Origin: an uncultured Bacteroidales bacterium
GTDB lineage: Bacteria; Bacteroidota; Bacteroidia; Bacteroidales; UBA932
Assembly: GCA_947306365.1 (NCBI GenBank)
Contig: CAMZGD010000005.1
Location: forward strand, 50,438-114,437
Direction of reading: 5' to 3'
Length of the DNA: 64,000 nucleotides
Shown: positions 16,555 to 25,133 of the stretch, in pieces
Layout of the letters: every line of letters begins with the position of its first letter
Numbering within the stretch: the first letter of the stretch is position 1
The notes under the pieces: generated by a model
The model's input: the letters and a program-made list of their open reading frames with translations, nothing else
Databases searched by the model: none
What the model was told of the DNA's origin: nothing
Made by a program: the position numbers and the translations under genes

Positions 16555-17181
16555 TTATATTGCAACTCCCAGATGAGCGCCAATCGATGGGCCGATAGTT
16601 GGTCCGAAGAAGATGTTGGACTTGCCCCATAGGCGGATGGAGAAGCCGGGCTGCCAGGAATACCACCAGTCCATCGTGCCCTTCTTCGGGAGAGACGTCG
16701 GCCGATCCCCCTCGAAACGGGGTTCACGCTCCGTCCCCGTGACTTTGTAAAGGTACATTCCGCCGAGGGACAGATCGCTGTAAAACGAGAATCGCCGTTT
16801 CCTGTCGATGGGCAGATAATGCCGGTGATACAGATAGAAAGACATCCTGTAGCTATGGGCGGGAATGGCATCGTGAAATACAGCACAGCGACCAATGCCC
16901 AGGCCGAATACCTTGTTCGGACTTGTGCGGATGCCGCCCGTCAGATCGACGGTACCCACGAAAACCATCACATTGCCCCGGACACTGAACTCGGGCTTCC
17001 ACGCCTTGCGGCCTTCGGCGGACAGATGGGCCTTGACACTCTCGAAATAAGTCGAGACCATGAAGTTGGGCTCTTCAAAGTTCAGTTTTTCTCCGGAAAC
17101 GGTCGAAGTAGTGTCAGTTTCTTGCGCGGCTGCTGAAACAAACAGGAGGGCAGCCGCTATCGTAATAAGGATGTGTCTCAT
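16555..17181 (-). CDS. Putative outer-membrane beta-barrel protein, paralogue
   Basis: 208 residues with a signal peptide (1-19). The body consists of strand-like amphipathic segments with many Tyr, Phe, Trp and Gly. No known domain is recognised. It shares the LNFE.P segment near its mature N-terminus with the downstream gene. Its start overlaps the previous stop by four bases (ATGA). Location in the outer membrane and dependence on the upstream sigma factor are inferences from operon position. Confidence 0.55.
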   Translation of the reverse strand: MRHILITIAAALLFVSAAAQETDTTSTVSGEKLNFEEPNFMVSTYFESVKAHLSAEGRKAWKPEFSVRGNVMVFVGTVDLTGGIRTSPNKVFGLGIGRCAVFHDAIPAHSYRMSFYLYHRHYLPIDRKRRFSFYSDLSLGGMYLYKVTGTEREPRFEGDRPTSLPKKGTMDWWYSWQPGFSIRLWGKSNIFFGPTIGPSIGAHLGVAI

Positions 17182-17633
17182 TTTGCTTTGGTTTCTTGTT
17201 TTTCAAACATGGTATGCAGGTCTTCCAGGGTAGCGACGCCTTCCAGATAGAGCAATGTGACCATCCACGTGTACCCGGTTGAACGGGCTTGATAGCAAAG
17301 ATAGCGGTTAAGCTTACCGGAAGGCTTGAGTTGTATAAGCGCATAGGTCAGCAATTCGCCGACCCGCTCGGTTTCGCATGACACGGCACCTTCGGAATCG
17401 GACGCTACGATCGCCGCCACTTTTGCGACGGTTGCCGTATCCACCTGAAAGTTGACTCCCTTGTAGTAATCCAATTTGTAGGTAGCCATGCTTCCGCCCC
17501 GAACCTCTGTCGTGACCATCCGCTGTGTGGGGACCACTTTCCCCCGGAACACAGCGTTGGAATTCAAGCCGCGCTGGCCGTAAGCCGTACCGGTGACCAG
17601 CAATATCGCGAAGCATAAAACGATCTTTTTCAT
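17178..17633 (-). CDS. Small exported protein of the ECF operon, unknown function
   Basis: 151 residues with a signal peptide ending at about residue 19 (AYG-Q). The mature part is mixed alpha/beta with a conserved-looking tail. It may belong to a Bacteroidales-specific DUF found beside such sigma factors (DUF6108 was considered but not verified). It overlaps both neighbours by four bases, which shows tight coupling with the putative anti-sigma gene and the barrel gene. Confidence 0.55.
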   Translation of the reverse strand: MKKIVLCFAILLVTGTAYGQRGLNSNAVFRGKVVPTQRMVTTEVRGGSMATYKLDYYKGVNFQVDTATVAKVAAIVASDSEGAVSCETERVGELLTYALIQLKPSGKLNRYLCYQARSTGYTWMVTLLYLEGVATLEDLHTMFEKQETKAK

Positions 17634-18052
17634 CGCTGAAACATTTCTATGAGTTGGGTTTCGGCAGGCGTTTCACCTGCAAAGAAATCGGCGAGGGAAG
17701 ACGCGACGGAAGCCATGATCGCTTCGTTGTCGGTAGTCTGTACGCCGTAGGCATAACGGATGCAGAGGTCATCGGTCCGATGTCCCCGGTTCATCAGAAG
17801 GCTCAGGCTGAGAGTCACCACAATAGCAATACTTGCCGCCGCAGCCGCAAACGAATACAGACGGACCCTTCTGCCCCTGCGCGCTTTTATCTCCCTGCCT
17901 ATGGACAAGTAACCAAGCACGGCGCGGATTTCCGCAAATGCCGGATCGTCCGTCTGTGCGGCATACCGGGCAAGCACCTGCTCCTCTTCCGGAGTTGTCT
18001 GCGCTTCCCAATAACGCTGCATCAGCATCGTATATTCTTCTTTTTCTGTCAT
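17630..18052 (-). CDS. Putative membrane anti-sigma factor
   Basis: 140 residues from ATG at 18052; a TTG two codons earlier would overlap the sigma stop. It has a cytoplasmic acidic helical N-terminus (about 1-60), a basic stretch (KARRGRRVR), one transmembrane helix (about 68-88, Ala/Ile/Leu-rich) and a periplasmic tail of about 50 residues. This topology and its position directly after an ECF sigma gene are typical of anti-sigma factors. The N-terminus has no FecR domain and no HxxxCxxC zinc motif, so the assignment is contextual. Confidence 0.55.
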   Translation of the reverse strand: MTEKEEYTMLMQRYWEAQTTPEEEQVLARYAAQTDDPAFAEIRAVLGYLSIGREIKARRGRRVRLYSFAAAAASIAIVVTLSLSLLMNRGHRTDDLCIRYAYGVQTTDNEAIMASVASSLADFFAGETPAETQLIEMFQR

Positions 18053-18054
18053 AG

Positions 18055-18540
18055 TCAAGGGGTTTTCAAGGTTTCTCTAAGTTTTTTCCGTGCGCGTGAC
18101 AACTGCATCCTTACCGCCGCGGGTTCCATCTTCAATTCTTTCGCAATATCCTCCAGCGTCCGTCCGCCATATTCTTTCTCCTCCAATATGTATCGTTGTG
18201 TTTCCGACAACTCCTGTTCTATCTTGCGGTGCATTTCAGCATAGGCTGTCTCCCTGTCTAAGCTGTATTCGCTGTCGGGGCTGTCCTCCACGAAATCCTT
18301 GTCCAGGCGTACGGCTCCTTTCTTTCTCCGCTCATTGAGACTCGCATTCCTGACCGTCCGGGACAGCAACGCCTCCGCCTCCTTCTCCGACCCGATCGGA
18401 TATTGCCGCCGCCAGAGCCGCACGAAACTTTCCTGAAGGATGTCCTCAGCTTCGGAAGCATCCGACAATATCCTGCCGGAGATTCCTTTCAGCTTCTGAC
18501 GAAGTCTGATGAAAGCATCAGTCAAATAGTCTTGTGCCAT
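18055..18540 (-). CDS. ECF-type RNA polymerase sigma factor
   Basis: 161 residues. Region 2 (about 10-75) shows the AEDILQESFVRLWRR core that binds core polymerase and the -10 element. Region 4 (about 105-158) holds the ILEEKEYGGRTLEDIAKEL helix-turn-helix that reads the -35 element. It is first in a five-gene operon with the putative anti-sigma factor, a small exported protein and two barrel proteins. It therefore probably drives an envelope response and its own operon. Three REP hairpins lie directly upstream. Confidence 0.92.
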   Translation of the reverse strand: MAQDYLTDAFIRLRQKLKGISGRILSDASEAEDILQESFVRLWRRQYPIGSEKEAEALLSRTVRNASLNERRKKGAVRLDKDFVEDSPDSEYSLDRETAYAEMHRKIEQELSETQRYILEEKEYGGRTLEDIAKELKMEPAAVRMQLSRARKKLRETLKTP

Positions 18541-18624
18541 GTCGGCCTGTTTCGTTTTCCTTCAATCTTCCTACTAATATAACACGCGTAGCCCGAAATT
18601 GTAACAGGGCGAGCAAAAAACTAT

Positions 18625-18746
18625 CGCCATCCTGAATCCTGATTATAGGATGGCGCGCCTGTGTTCCCGTCCTCAATAGAACGATAAAATGAGGATGACA
18701 AGCCGTTTATCGACTCCTCATCCTCACTAGAACCCTGCTTTGAGGA
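18625..18746. repeat. Three tandem REP palindromes, family 1
   Basis: Hairpin one pairs CGCCATCCT (18625-18633) with AGGATGGCG (18647-18655). Hairpin two pairs TCCTCA (18670-18675) with TGAGGA (18690-18695). Hairpin three pairs TCCTCA (18721-18726) with TGAGGA (18741-18746). They fill the gap between the ECF sigma start and the end of the preceding lipoprotein gene. They share the GAGGAT core with the repeats around RAYT 1, about 3 kb away. Confidence 0.75.
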
Positions 18747-18755
18747 CAGAGATAC

Positions 18756-19223
18756 CTATTCAATCCTTTGCATGCACTGCAGCGTAGCCTTGCGGATGCC
18801 ATCTGCTTCTGTCGCACCCCTCCCGGCGGCGGTAGAGGTCAGGATAATCTGATTGGTTGAGGCATCGACAAACTGCACCGTCATTTCTATTGCATACGTA
18901 AAGAGGCTGGTCCGGTGCCTGCCGCTTTCACCGCACGTAACCTTGATGGTTTGCTCCAGCGGCTGCTCATTCAAGTCCGCTACACGTATAAAACCCCGCT
19001 TGACCATACAGCCGGTGACGATATCTGCGGGATTGACGCTTTTCATCTCTCCCATACCCTCGCCATTGCCGGTGCTTGAATACAACTGGCTGGTTTCCAT
19101 GACATAGAAGAAACGATAATGGTCAAGTGCCGTTTTCTGTTCGTATGACGAATACCTGGAAAGGCTGGTAACGCCACACCCCGATAATGCAAACAAGCAA
19201 ATAAGAAAAAGAATACGTTTCAT
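18756..19223 (-). CDS. Small lipoprotein, unknown function
   Basis: 155 residues with a lipoprotein signal (lipobox LSGC, Cys16), so it should be anchored in a membrane. The mature part has two beta-rich halves, one ending in a TYAIEMTVQFVDA-type strand pair. No known family is recognised. It follows the DUF4249 gene on the same strand with a 35-bp gap and is followed by REP palindromes. Confidence 0.6.
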   Translation of the reverse strand: MKRILFLICLFALSGCGVTSLSRYSSYEQKTALDHYRFFYVMETSQLYSSTGNGEGMGEMKSVNPADIVTGCMVKRGFIRVADLNEQPLEQTIKVTCGESGRHRTSLFTYAIEMTVQFVDASTNQIILTSTAAGRGATEADGIRKATLQCMQRIE

Positions 19224-19258
19224 AAGCGTCTACTGTATTTCTATAATGTTTAATAATC

Positions 19259-20311
19259 TCAGAAAAGTGACAACCAGTCGGTTTCACGGACAGTCCAGCC
19301 GGCCAGGATGCCGACACCGCCGATGACATTCGTGTAGGCGTATGCGGCAGGCGCCAAGCCGAGATTGGCCAGGCTATTGTTCCGGATATGGTCGAGCGCC
19401 TTGCCGTAGTTGAAGAATTCCCGGGAAAAACGGTAGAGCCTGACTTTATACCGGTAATGCTCCGCAAAATTACCCTCTATGAATTCGCCATTATCATCAA
19501 CACCACAAGCCATAAAGAAACGGGCATACTCGTCATCGCCATGAACATCAAAGGTTCCATCAAGCCAGAAACCGGTAAGTGGCATCCCTAACGTAACTTC
19601 CTGTCCGGAAAAACCGGCATCGGGCCAAACCCGGACAAGCGAACGGTTATACCCGAACGCCCATCCATTGAACGGAATGTCAATATACTCCGTAGCTTCG
19701 AAAACAGTGCCCTCCACAGGCGCCGCATTGACCCGCTCCACGAGTTTTTCCCCATTATCCAGATCGACGATGGTCCGCTCGCAAAGGAGCGCCAAACCGT
19801 ACCAGTCTTCCGTTGCGGGATCGTCACGGAACGTAACGTGGACAGAGTCAGGTACGCTCATTTGCGTATAATCATAATGATCCATAACCTGAACGGCACA
19901 GCACTTATAGGTAAACCGCGGCGCAGGGCCGGGAATCGACGTGGTGGCTGAAATCGGCTCGAGACCGTCGATCCGGGCTTTCACCGCAATCTCGTCGCCG
20001 GCTTTCAGCGGAGCAACTACATACCAGCTACCATACGGAACCGTACCCGCCAAATCCATGGCCCGCTCCGGGAGCAAGGCCGTTCCATTGACGATGACAT
20101 CGATGTCGGCCGACTTCAGGAACTCGGTCGTATCGGCCTTCGATCCGATCGGAACCGTACGGTTCAGCTGCAGGATCGTGGTGTCGCCGGGGCCCGGACA
20201 ACACTGGAGAAACAATTTTACGCCGGAGGTCGCCGTATCAATGTCGAAATCCCGCTCACAGGAAATCAATACAATAATGAAAATCAGTAATATAGGAAGG
20301 GGGCGCTTCAT
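19259..20311 (-). CDS. DUF4249-family outer-membrane lipoprotein
   Basis: 350 residues. The lipobox-type signal ends LISC (Cys18). The immunoglobulin-like N-terminal strand region (LFLQCCPGPGDTTILQLNRT) and the layout match DUF4249 proteins. In Bacteroidota these are encoded directly next to STN/TonB-dependent receptors and are thought to act at the cell surface with them. The start lies 4 bp after the receptor stop, so the two form an operon. The ligand is unknown. Confidence 0.82.
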   Translation of the reverse strand: MKRPLPILLIFIIVLISCERDFDIDTATSGVKLFLQCCPGPGDTTILQLNRTVPIGSKADTTEFLKSADIDVIVNGTALLPERAMDLAGTVPYGSWYVVAPLKAGDEIAVKARIDGLEPISATTSIPGPAPRFTYKCCAVQVMDHYDYTQMSVPDSVHVTFRDDPATEDWYGLALLCERTIVDLDNGEKLVERVNAAPVEGTVFEATEYIDIPFNGWAFGYNRSLVRVWPDAGFSGQEVTLGMPLTGFWLDGTFDVHGDDEYARFFMACGVDDNGEFIEGNFAEHYRYKVRLYRFSREFFNYGKALDHIRNNSLANLGLAPAAYAYTNVIGGVGILAGWTVRETDWLSLF

Positions 20312-20315
20312 CTTG

Positions 20316-22838
20316 TCAGAACTTCAAGGTATAACTCACGGTCGGGACGATGGGAATATACCCGTAACCTTTCCCGACAAAGGAAACGGTGCCAAGATCC
20401 AAGAAAGAAACATCAAAAATATCCTCTTTCCCCTTGCGGACGACCTTGCAATACAAAGGGTTCATCCGGCAATACACGTTATAGATGCTGAAATTCCACA
20501 CGGATTCGTTGCCGCGGCGGGTGATCCGATGCAGGTTGAACCCGATATCGAGCCGGTGATAATCGGGAATCTTGAAGTTGTTCGGCGATTCATAGGCCCA
20601 GTAGTCTTCCGTCTGCAGGAGCGTTTCTCCCGTCTCATGGTTAATTGTGGAAGGCCGCGGTTCCATCGAAGTCCAGAAGCCCGGGACGTATTGCGTGGCC
20701 AGCGTCATCCGGTTACCGCTATGGTAATTCCAGGCGCTGTAGAGTTCCCATTTTTCGTTGATGCGCCAGTTGGCCTGCAAGGTGATCTTGTGACGATTGT
20801 CGTTGCGGTCCGGATACCAGGAGGGCCAGATGTCCACAAACAGCCGTTCGCTCCAGGAGAGTGTATAGAAGGCATTGACGCTCAGGACCGGCATCTCATA
20901 GCCAAAATCGAACTCCATGCCGAAGGAACGTCCCTTCCCCGTTCTAAAAAACGTTTCCCAACCGTCGAGATGCTGGACGAAATACGAATTCTTTCCGTCA
21001 TACTCGATCAGGTTGTCCATCCGCTTCCACCAGCCTTCGACATTCAGGTGCATCGCATGCGGCAAGCGGGCGTACAGGCCGCCGGCGACCTGCTGCGACC
21101 GCATCGGGGGGATCTGCACGCCGGATGGAAGCCACTTGCTGGTCGGCAGGTCCAGATACATGGTCGATGCCTGATGGGAGAACTGGCTCATCGTGGCATA
21201 TGATGCCTTGAAGTTAAGAAACGGGGTACATTGCACCTTCAGTGCGAGACGAGGCTCCAGGGAGTTCCAGACGCGGCCGGCTGAAGCATAGACCGTGTTC
21301 CGCAAGCCGGCATTGGCCGTCACCCGGGAACCCAGCCGGAACTCGTCCTCCGCATAGACGCTCCACTCGAACGCAGACTGTCGAAGACTGTCGCGGTTCC
21401 CTTTCCGATCAATTTCATAAGCAATAGCAGGGCGATAACCATGAAGGATGGCCCCGGTTCCGAACCTGACGTGATGGCCGGAAGCCGGATTCCAGTTCAC
21501 ATTCGCCGAAATGCCCAGGTCGTCCAACAGACCCCGGTCCGTCGTCCAATCCAAGAATTCACCGAGTTTAGTACCGGAAGAAGAATAATACGTGGACGAT
21601 ACATCCGCCCTGAATAGAGACCGGGTGCTCGACCCGTACCCGATCAGGTGCAGTTGCACCCGATCCGAAAACTCCTTTTTCCAATCCACGGAGGCCAGGA
21701 CATTGCCCCATCTGAGCCTGAGCTGCTCCTGGTACTGATCAAAGTATTGAGTACCTTCTAATTTAAAAGCAAACAACGCGTCTATCTCCTTCATTTCAAA
21801 ACGGTCATTTCCCATATAGAAATTGGCCGACAGACGGCTGCTTTCGGAGAACTTGTGCGAGACCTTCGCATTCAGATCGGTAAAAGCATATTTGTACCAG
21901 TATTTGTTGTCTGCATTCCGGTTGCTGATCCAGCACGCCGCCCAGATCAGGGGATCCGCCCAGGTACGGCGCATCGCCACGTTGAACGATGTCTTGCCGG
22001 ACGCGACCGGTCCTTCCAGCTGGACACGGCCATCCAGCAGGCCGAGGGAAAACGTCCCATGATATGCCGTATAGTCCCCCTCCCGGGTGGTAATGTCCAC
22101 CACCGAAGAGGTCCGGCCGCCGAAACGGGCGGGAAAGCCGCTCTTGTAGAAGTCGAGCGACGAAATGGCGTCGGTGTTGAAAGCCGAAAAAACGCCGCCA
22201 AAGTGGCAGATCTGGTAAAGCGGCGCCCCGTCGAGCAGAAACAGATTGTCGCTGCCGTCGCCGCCGTGGACATAAAGGTTGGAGAGCAGTTCCGTGCCGG
22301 AAGCCACGCCGGGCAACGCCTGCAGGGTCTTGAGCACGTCTGGGGAGCTCAACGTGGCGAAGGCCCGCCGGAAAGCCGCCCCGTCGAGTTTCGTCAGGCC
22401 CGTCTGGGTGAAGTTCATGTCCCGGTCGATATGGCCGGTGATCGAGGCGGCCACGAGGGTATCATCCGCCATCAAATAATCTTTCAAGGCGGGTGACGCG
22501 GGCAGGAGGGGCGATTCCGACATTTGGAGCGAATCCGGCTTCTGAACGGTCTTGGCGCGGGTCAGTACGACGTACCGTTTCTTGATTTGCCAGCGGATCT
22601 CCGTCCCGTCGAAGAGACGGGCGAGGTTCTGCTTCAGACTCTGCAGCGAATCGACGGCCACCGACGTGGGATTCCCGACCGGAAGGGCCGCGTCATAGAC
22701 GAAATGGACCTGATAGACCTGTTCGATCCGGTCCATCCGGTCCTTGATCGTGCCCTGCGCGGTCGACGGCTGTGCAGCGAGCGGCAGCACCGGCAACAGC
22801 AGCAGGAAGAAAAGTATGCGTGCGTGCTTCATCATCAT
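20316..22838 (-). CDS. TonB-dependent receptor with N-terminal STN domain
   Basis: An outer-membrane active transporter of 840 residues. It has a signal peptide (about 1-22), a STN (secretin/TonB short N-terminal) domain at about 35-95, a plug domain at about 145-250 (LPGVASGTELLSNLYVHGG and DGAPLY are typical), then a 22-strand barrel ending in an aromatic-terminated strand (SYTLKF). The carboxypeptidase-regulatory-like domain that often lies between STN and plug in this family appears to be missing. Three Met codons open the frame; 22838 is the outermost. A family 1 REP hairpin lies 60 bp upstream. Confidence 0.88.
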   Translation of the reverse strand: MMMKHARILFFLLLLPVLPLAAQPSTAQGTIKDRMDRIEQVYQVHFVYDAALPVGNPTSVAVDSLQSLKQNLARLFDGTEIRWQIKKRYVVLTRAKTVQKPDSLQMSESPLLPASPALKDYLMADDTLVAASITGHIDRDMNFTQTGLTKLDGAAFRRAFATLSSPDVLKTLQALPGVASGTELLSNLYVHGGDGSDNLFLLDGAPLYQICHFGGVFSAFNTDAISSLDFYKSGFPARFGGRTSSVVDITTREGDYTAYHGTFSLGLLDGRVQLEGPVASGKTSFNVAMRRTWADPLIWAACWISNRNADNKYWYKYAFTDLNAKVSHKFSESSRLSANFYMGNDRFEMKEIDALFAFKLEGTQYFDQYQEQLRLRWGNVLASVDWKKEFSDRVQLHLIGYGSSTRSLFRADVSSTYYSSSGTKLGEFLDWTTDRGLLDDLGISANVNWNPASGHHVRFGTGAILHGYRPAIAYEIDRKGNRDSLRQSAFEWSVYAEDEFRLGSRVTANAGLRNTVYASAGRVWNSLEPRLALKVQCTPFLNFKASYATMSQFSHQASTMYLDLPTSKWLPSGVQIPPMRSQQVAGGLYARLPHAMHLNVEGWWKRMDNLIEYDGKNSYFVQHLDGWETFFRTGKGRSFGMEFDFGYEMPVLSVNAFYTLSWSERLFVDIWPSWYPDRNDNRHKITLQANWRINEKWELYSAWNYHSGNRMTLATQYVPGFWTSMEPRPSTINHETGETLLQTEDYWAYESPNNFKIPDYHRLDIGFNLHRITRRGNESVWNFSIYNVYCRMNPLYCKVVRKGKEDIFDVSFLDLGTVSFVGKGYGYIPIVPTVSYTLKF

Positions 22839-22897
22839 CTTCTTACACCCCTATGACGGAAACGGGCTCAAAAGTGACTACTCACCCCCAAAAAAAA

Positions 22898-22935
22898 TCG
22901 CCATCCTCGCAGGAAACGCGCTATGAGGATGGCGA
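22898..22935. repeat. REP palindrome, family 1, single copy
   Basis: A perfect 11-bp inverted repeat, TCGCCATCCTC (22898-22908) with GAGGATGGCGA (22925-22935), around a 16-nt loop. The arm is the same CGCCATCCT sequence as at 18625-18633. It lies between the TonB receptor start and the end of the CoA-transferase gene. Confidence 0.75.
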
Positions 22936-22947
22936 CGAAAATGTTCC

Positions 22948-22981
22948 AGGCCGGAGCGGCGGGGTCCGGGGCAAAGCCCCG
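22948..22981 (-). terminator. GC-rich hairpin downstream of the CoA-transferase gene (dispersed element)
   Basis: CGGGGC (22967-22972) pairs with GCCCCG (22976-22981) around AAA, one base after the stop codon of the minus-strand CoA-transferase gene. There is no strong T run. The surrounding 33 bases resemble 26352-26385 closely, so this is a copy of a dispersed element placed where a terminator would be. Confidence 0.5.
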
Positions 22982-22982
22982 T

Positions 22983-24281
22983 CTAAAAGGCGTGATAGTG
23001 CGGACCGAAGCGCTCGAAGGCGGCGCGGTCGAGGGCTTCGCGGGCATCCGGATGCGCGACGCTGATAATCAGTTTCGCACGCTCCTGGAGACTCTTGCCG
23101 TAGAGGTCCACCGCACCGTATTCGGTCACGAGCCAGTGGATGTGGTTGCGGGTCGTCACCACGCCGGCGCCCTCGGTCAGGACCGGGGCAATCTTGCTCA
23201 CGCCCTTGTTCGTGGCGGAAGGCATCGCGATGATGGCCTTGCCGCCCTCGGAGAGCGAAGCGCCGTAGGTGAAGTCGATCTGGCCGCCCACGCCGCTGTA
23301 GAACTTCGTGCCGAGGGAGTCGGCGCAGACCTGGCCGGTGATGTCCACCTGGAGGGCGGAGTTGATGGCGCAGACCTTCGGGTTCTTGGCGATGATGTAC
23401 GGGTCGTTGGTGTAGCCGACATCCATCATGGCCACCATCGGGTTGTCGTCGATGAAGTCATAGACTTCCTGCGAACCCATCAGGAACGTGGACACCATCT
23501 TGCCGCGGTCGATCTTCTTGTTCATGCCGTTGATGACGCCTTTGCGGACGAGCGGCAGCACGCCGTCTGCGAACATCTCGGTGTGGATGCCCAGGTTCTT
23601 GTGGTTGCCCAGGCAGGCGAGTACGGCATTCGGAATCGCCCCGATGCCCATCTGGAGGCAGGCGCCGTCTTCCACGAGGTTGGCGCAGTTGATGCCGATC
23701 TTCGTCTCGATCTCGGACGGCTCGGAGAAATGCGCCGGCATCAGCGGGGTGTTGTCCTCGACGAAAAGGTCGATCAGGCTGGCCGGAATCATCGCGTCGC
23801 CCCAGGCGCGGGGAACGTACTTGTTGACCACGGCAATCACCGTCTTCGCACACTCGATGGCCGCCAGCGTGGCGTCCACGGAGGTACCCAGCGACACATA
23901 GCCGTGCTTGTCAACGGGAGAGACCTGGATCATCGCCACGTCGCACGGGAGCGCGCCGCTGCGATAGAGTTTCTGCGTCTCGCTCAGGAAGACCGGGATG
24001 TAGTCGGCCCAGCCGGCCTGCACGTTCTTGCGGACATTGCCGCCCACGAAGAAGGCCTGGTGGAAGAAAGTGCCCTGGAATCGCTCTTCCGTGTAGGGAG
24101 CCTCTCCTTCGGTGTGGAGATGGTGGATGCGGACATCCTTGAGTTCGCCGGCCTCGCCGCGGCGGCAGAGGGCCTGGATGAGGACCTGGGGCGCACTGGC
24201 CACGCTGCTCAGGTGGATGTGGTCTCCGCTCTTGACGACCTTGACGGCTTCGTCGGCGGAGATGAAGTTGATATGCTGCAT
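22983..24281 (-). CDS. Acetyl-CoA hydrolase/transferase family protein
   Basis: A family I CoA-transferase of 432 residues that would exchange CoA between short-chain acyl-CoA (acetate, succinate, butyrate or 4-hydroxybutyrate) in fermentation. The N-terminal half has the SSVASAP and VSPVDKHGYVSLG motifs. The C-terminal half has GIHTEMFADG with the catalytic Glu, and GVGGQIDFTYGA. The exact acyl donor cannot be read from sequence. Its promoter (TAACTTTG, complement of 24316-24323) is back to back with that of mazG. Confidence 0.9.
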   Translation of the reverse strand: MQHINFISADEAVKVVKSGDHIHLSSVASAPQVLIQALCRRGEAGELKDVRIHHLHTEGEAPYTEERFQGTFFHQAFFVGGNVRKNVQAGWADYIPVFLSETQKLYRSGALPCDVAMIQVSPVDKHGYVSLGTSVDATLAAIECAKTVIAVVNKYVPRAWGDAMIPASLIDLFVEDNTPLMPAHFSEPSEIETKIGINCANLVEDGACLQMGIGAIPNAVLACLGNHKNLGIHTEMFADGVLPLVRKGVINGMNKKIDRGKMVSTFLMGSQEVYDFIDDNPMVAMMDVGYTNDPYIIAKNPKVCAINSALQVDITGQVCADSLGTKFYSGVGGQIDFTYGASLSEGGKAIIAMPSATNKGVSKIAPVLTEGAGVVTTRNHIHWLVTEYGAVDLYGKSLQERAKLIISVAHPDAREALDRAAFERFGPHYHAF

Positions 24282-24315
24282 ATCGGAAAAAGTTAGATTT
24301 GGTTCTTTTGGTCTG

Positions 24316-24341
24316 CAAAGTTAAGAAATTTAGTAATTTTG
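24316..24341. promoter_or_regulatory. Back-to-back -7 boxes for CoA-transferase and mazG
   Basis: The complement of 24316-24323 reads TAACTTTG for the leftward gene. On the plus strand 24334-24341 reads TAATTTTG for mazG, ending five bases before its ATG at 24347. The two boxes are only 10 bp apart, so polymerase binding at one may exclude the other. Confidence 0.6.
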
Positions 24342-24346
24342 CGACC

Positions 24347-25126
24347 ATGAAAAGAGAAAAAGAGCTGCAAGCGTTCGCAAGACTGCTTGACATCATGGAC
24401 GATCTGCGCGAGAAGTGTCCCTGGGACCGCAAGCAGACCCTCGAATCCCTCCGCCCCAACACCATCGAAGAGACCTACGAACTCGCGGATGCGATTCTTG
24501 CGCACGATATGCACAACATCGCGAAGGAACTGGGCGACCTGCTCCTGCACATCGTCTTCTATGCCAAGATCGGCTCCGAGACGGGCGACTTCGACATCGC
24601 CGACGTGTGCAACATGCTGTGCGACAAACTGGTCTACCGGCATCCCCACGTCTACGGCGACGTGCAGGCCGAGACGGCCGGCCAAGTGGTCCAGAACTGG
24701 GAACAGCTCAAACGCAAGGAGAAGGACGGCAACAAGACCGTGCTCTCCGGTGTGCCGAACAGCCTGCCGTCGCTGATCAAGGCCTACCGGATGCAGGACA
24801 AGGCCCGCGCCGTGGGATTCGACTGGGAGAAGAAGGAAGACGTCTGGGACAAGGTGACCGAGGAGCTGAACGAGTTGCGCGCCGAACTCGCGGGCGGCTC
24901 GAAGGAACGCCAGGAAGCCGAGCTGGGCGACTTCATCTTTTCGGTGGTCAATGCCGCGCGGCTCTACCATCTCAACCCCGACACGGCGCTCGAGCATACG
25001 AACGCCAAGTTCAAGCGCCGCTTCACCTGGGTGGATCTCCGTGCCAGGGAACTGGGACGCGACCTGAACGATATGACGCTCCCCGAAATGGACGCCCTCT
25101 GGGACGAAGCCAAAGCCAACGAATAA
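24347..25126 (+). CDS. mazG: Nucleoside triphosphate pyrophosphohydrolase MazG
   Basis: Hydrolyses (d)NTPs to monophosphates and pyrophosphate, a house-cleaning role. The 259-residue protein has two MazG domains, each with an EExxE(12-28)ExxD-type metal site. The first includes EETYELADA and ELGDLLLHIVFYAKI; the second includes EELNELRAEL and ELGDFIFSVVNAAR. CPWDRKQT at the start is a family hallmark. ATG at 24347 fits the promoter and the family. The next gene starts 7 bp downstream. Confidence 0.94.
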   Translation: MKREKELQAFARLLDIMDDLREKCPWDRKQTLESLRPNTIEETYELADAILAHDMHNIAKELGDLLLHIVFYAKIGSETGDFDIADVCNMLCDKLVYRHPHVYGDVQAETAGQVVQNWEQLKRKEKDGNKTVLSGVPNSLPSLIKAYRMQDKARAVGFDWEKKEDVWDKVTEELNELRAELAGGSKERQEAELGDFIFSVVNAARLYHLNPDTALEHTNAKFKRRFTWVDLRARELGRDLNDMTLPEMDALWDEAKANE

Positions 25127-25133
25127 GCCTCCT

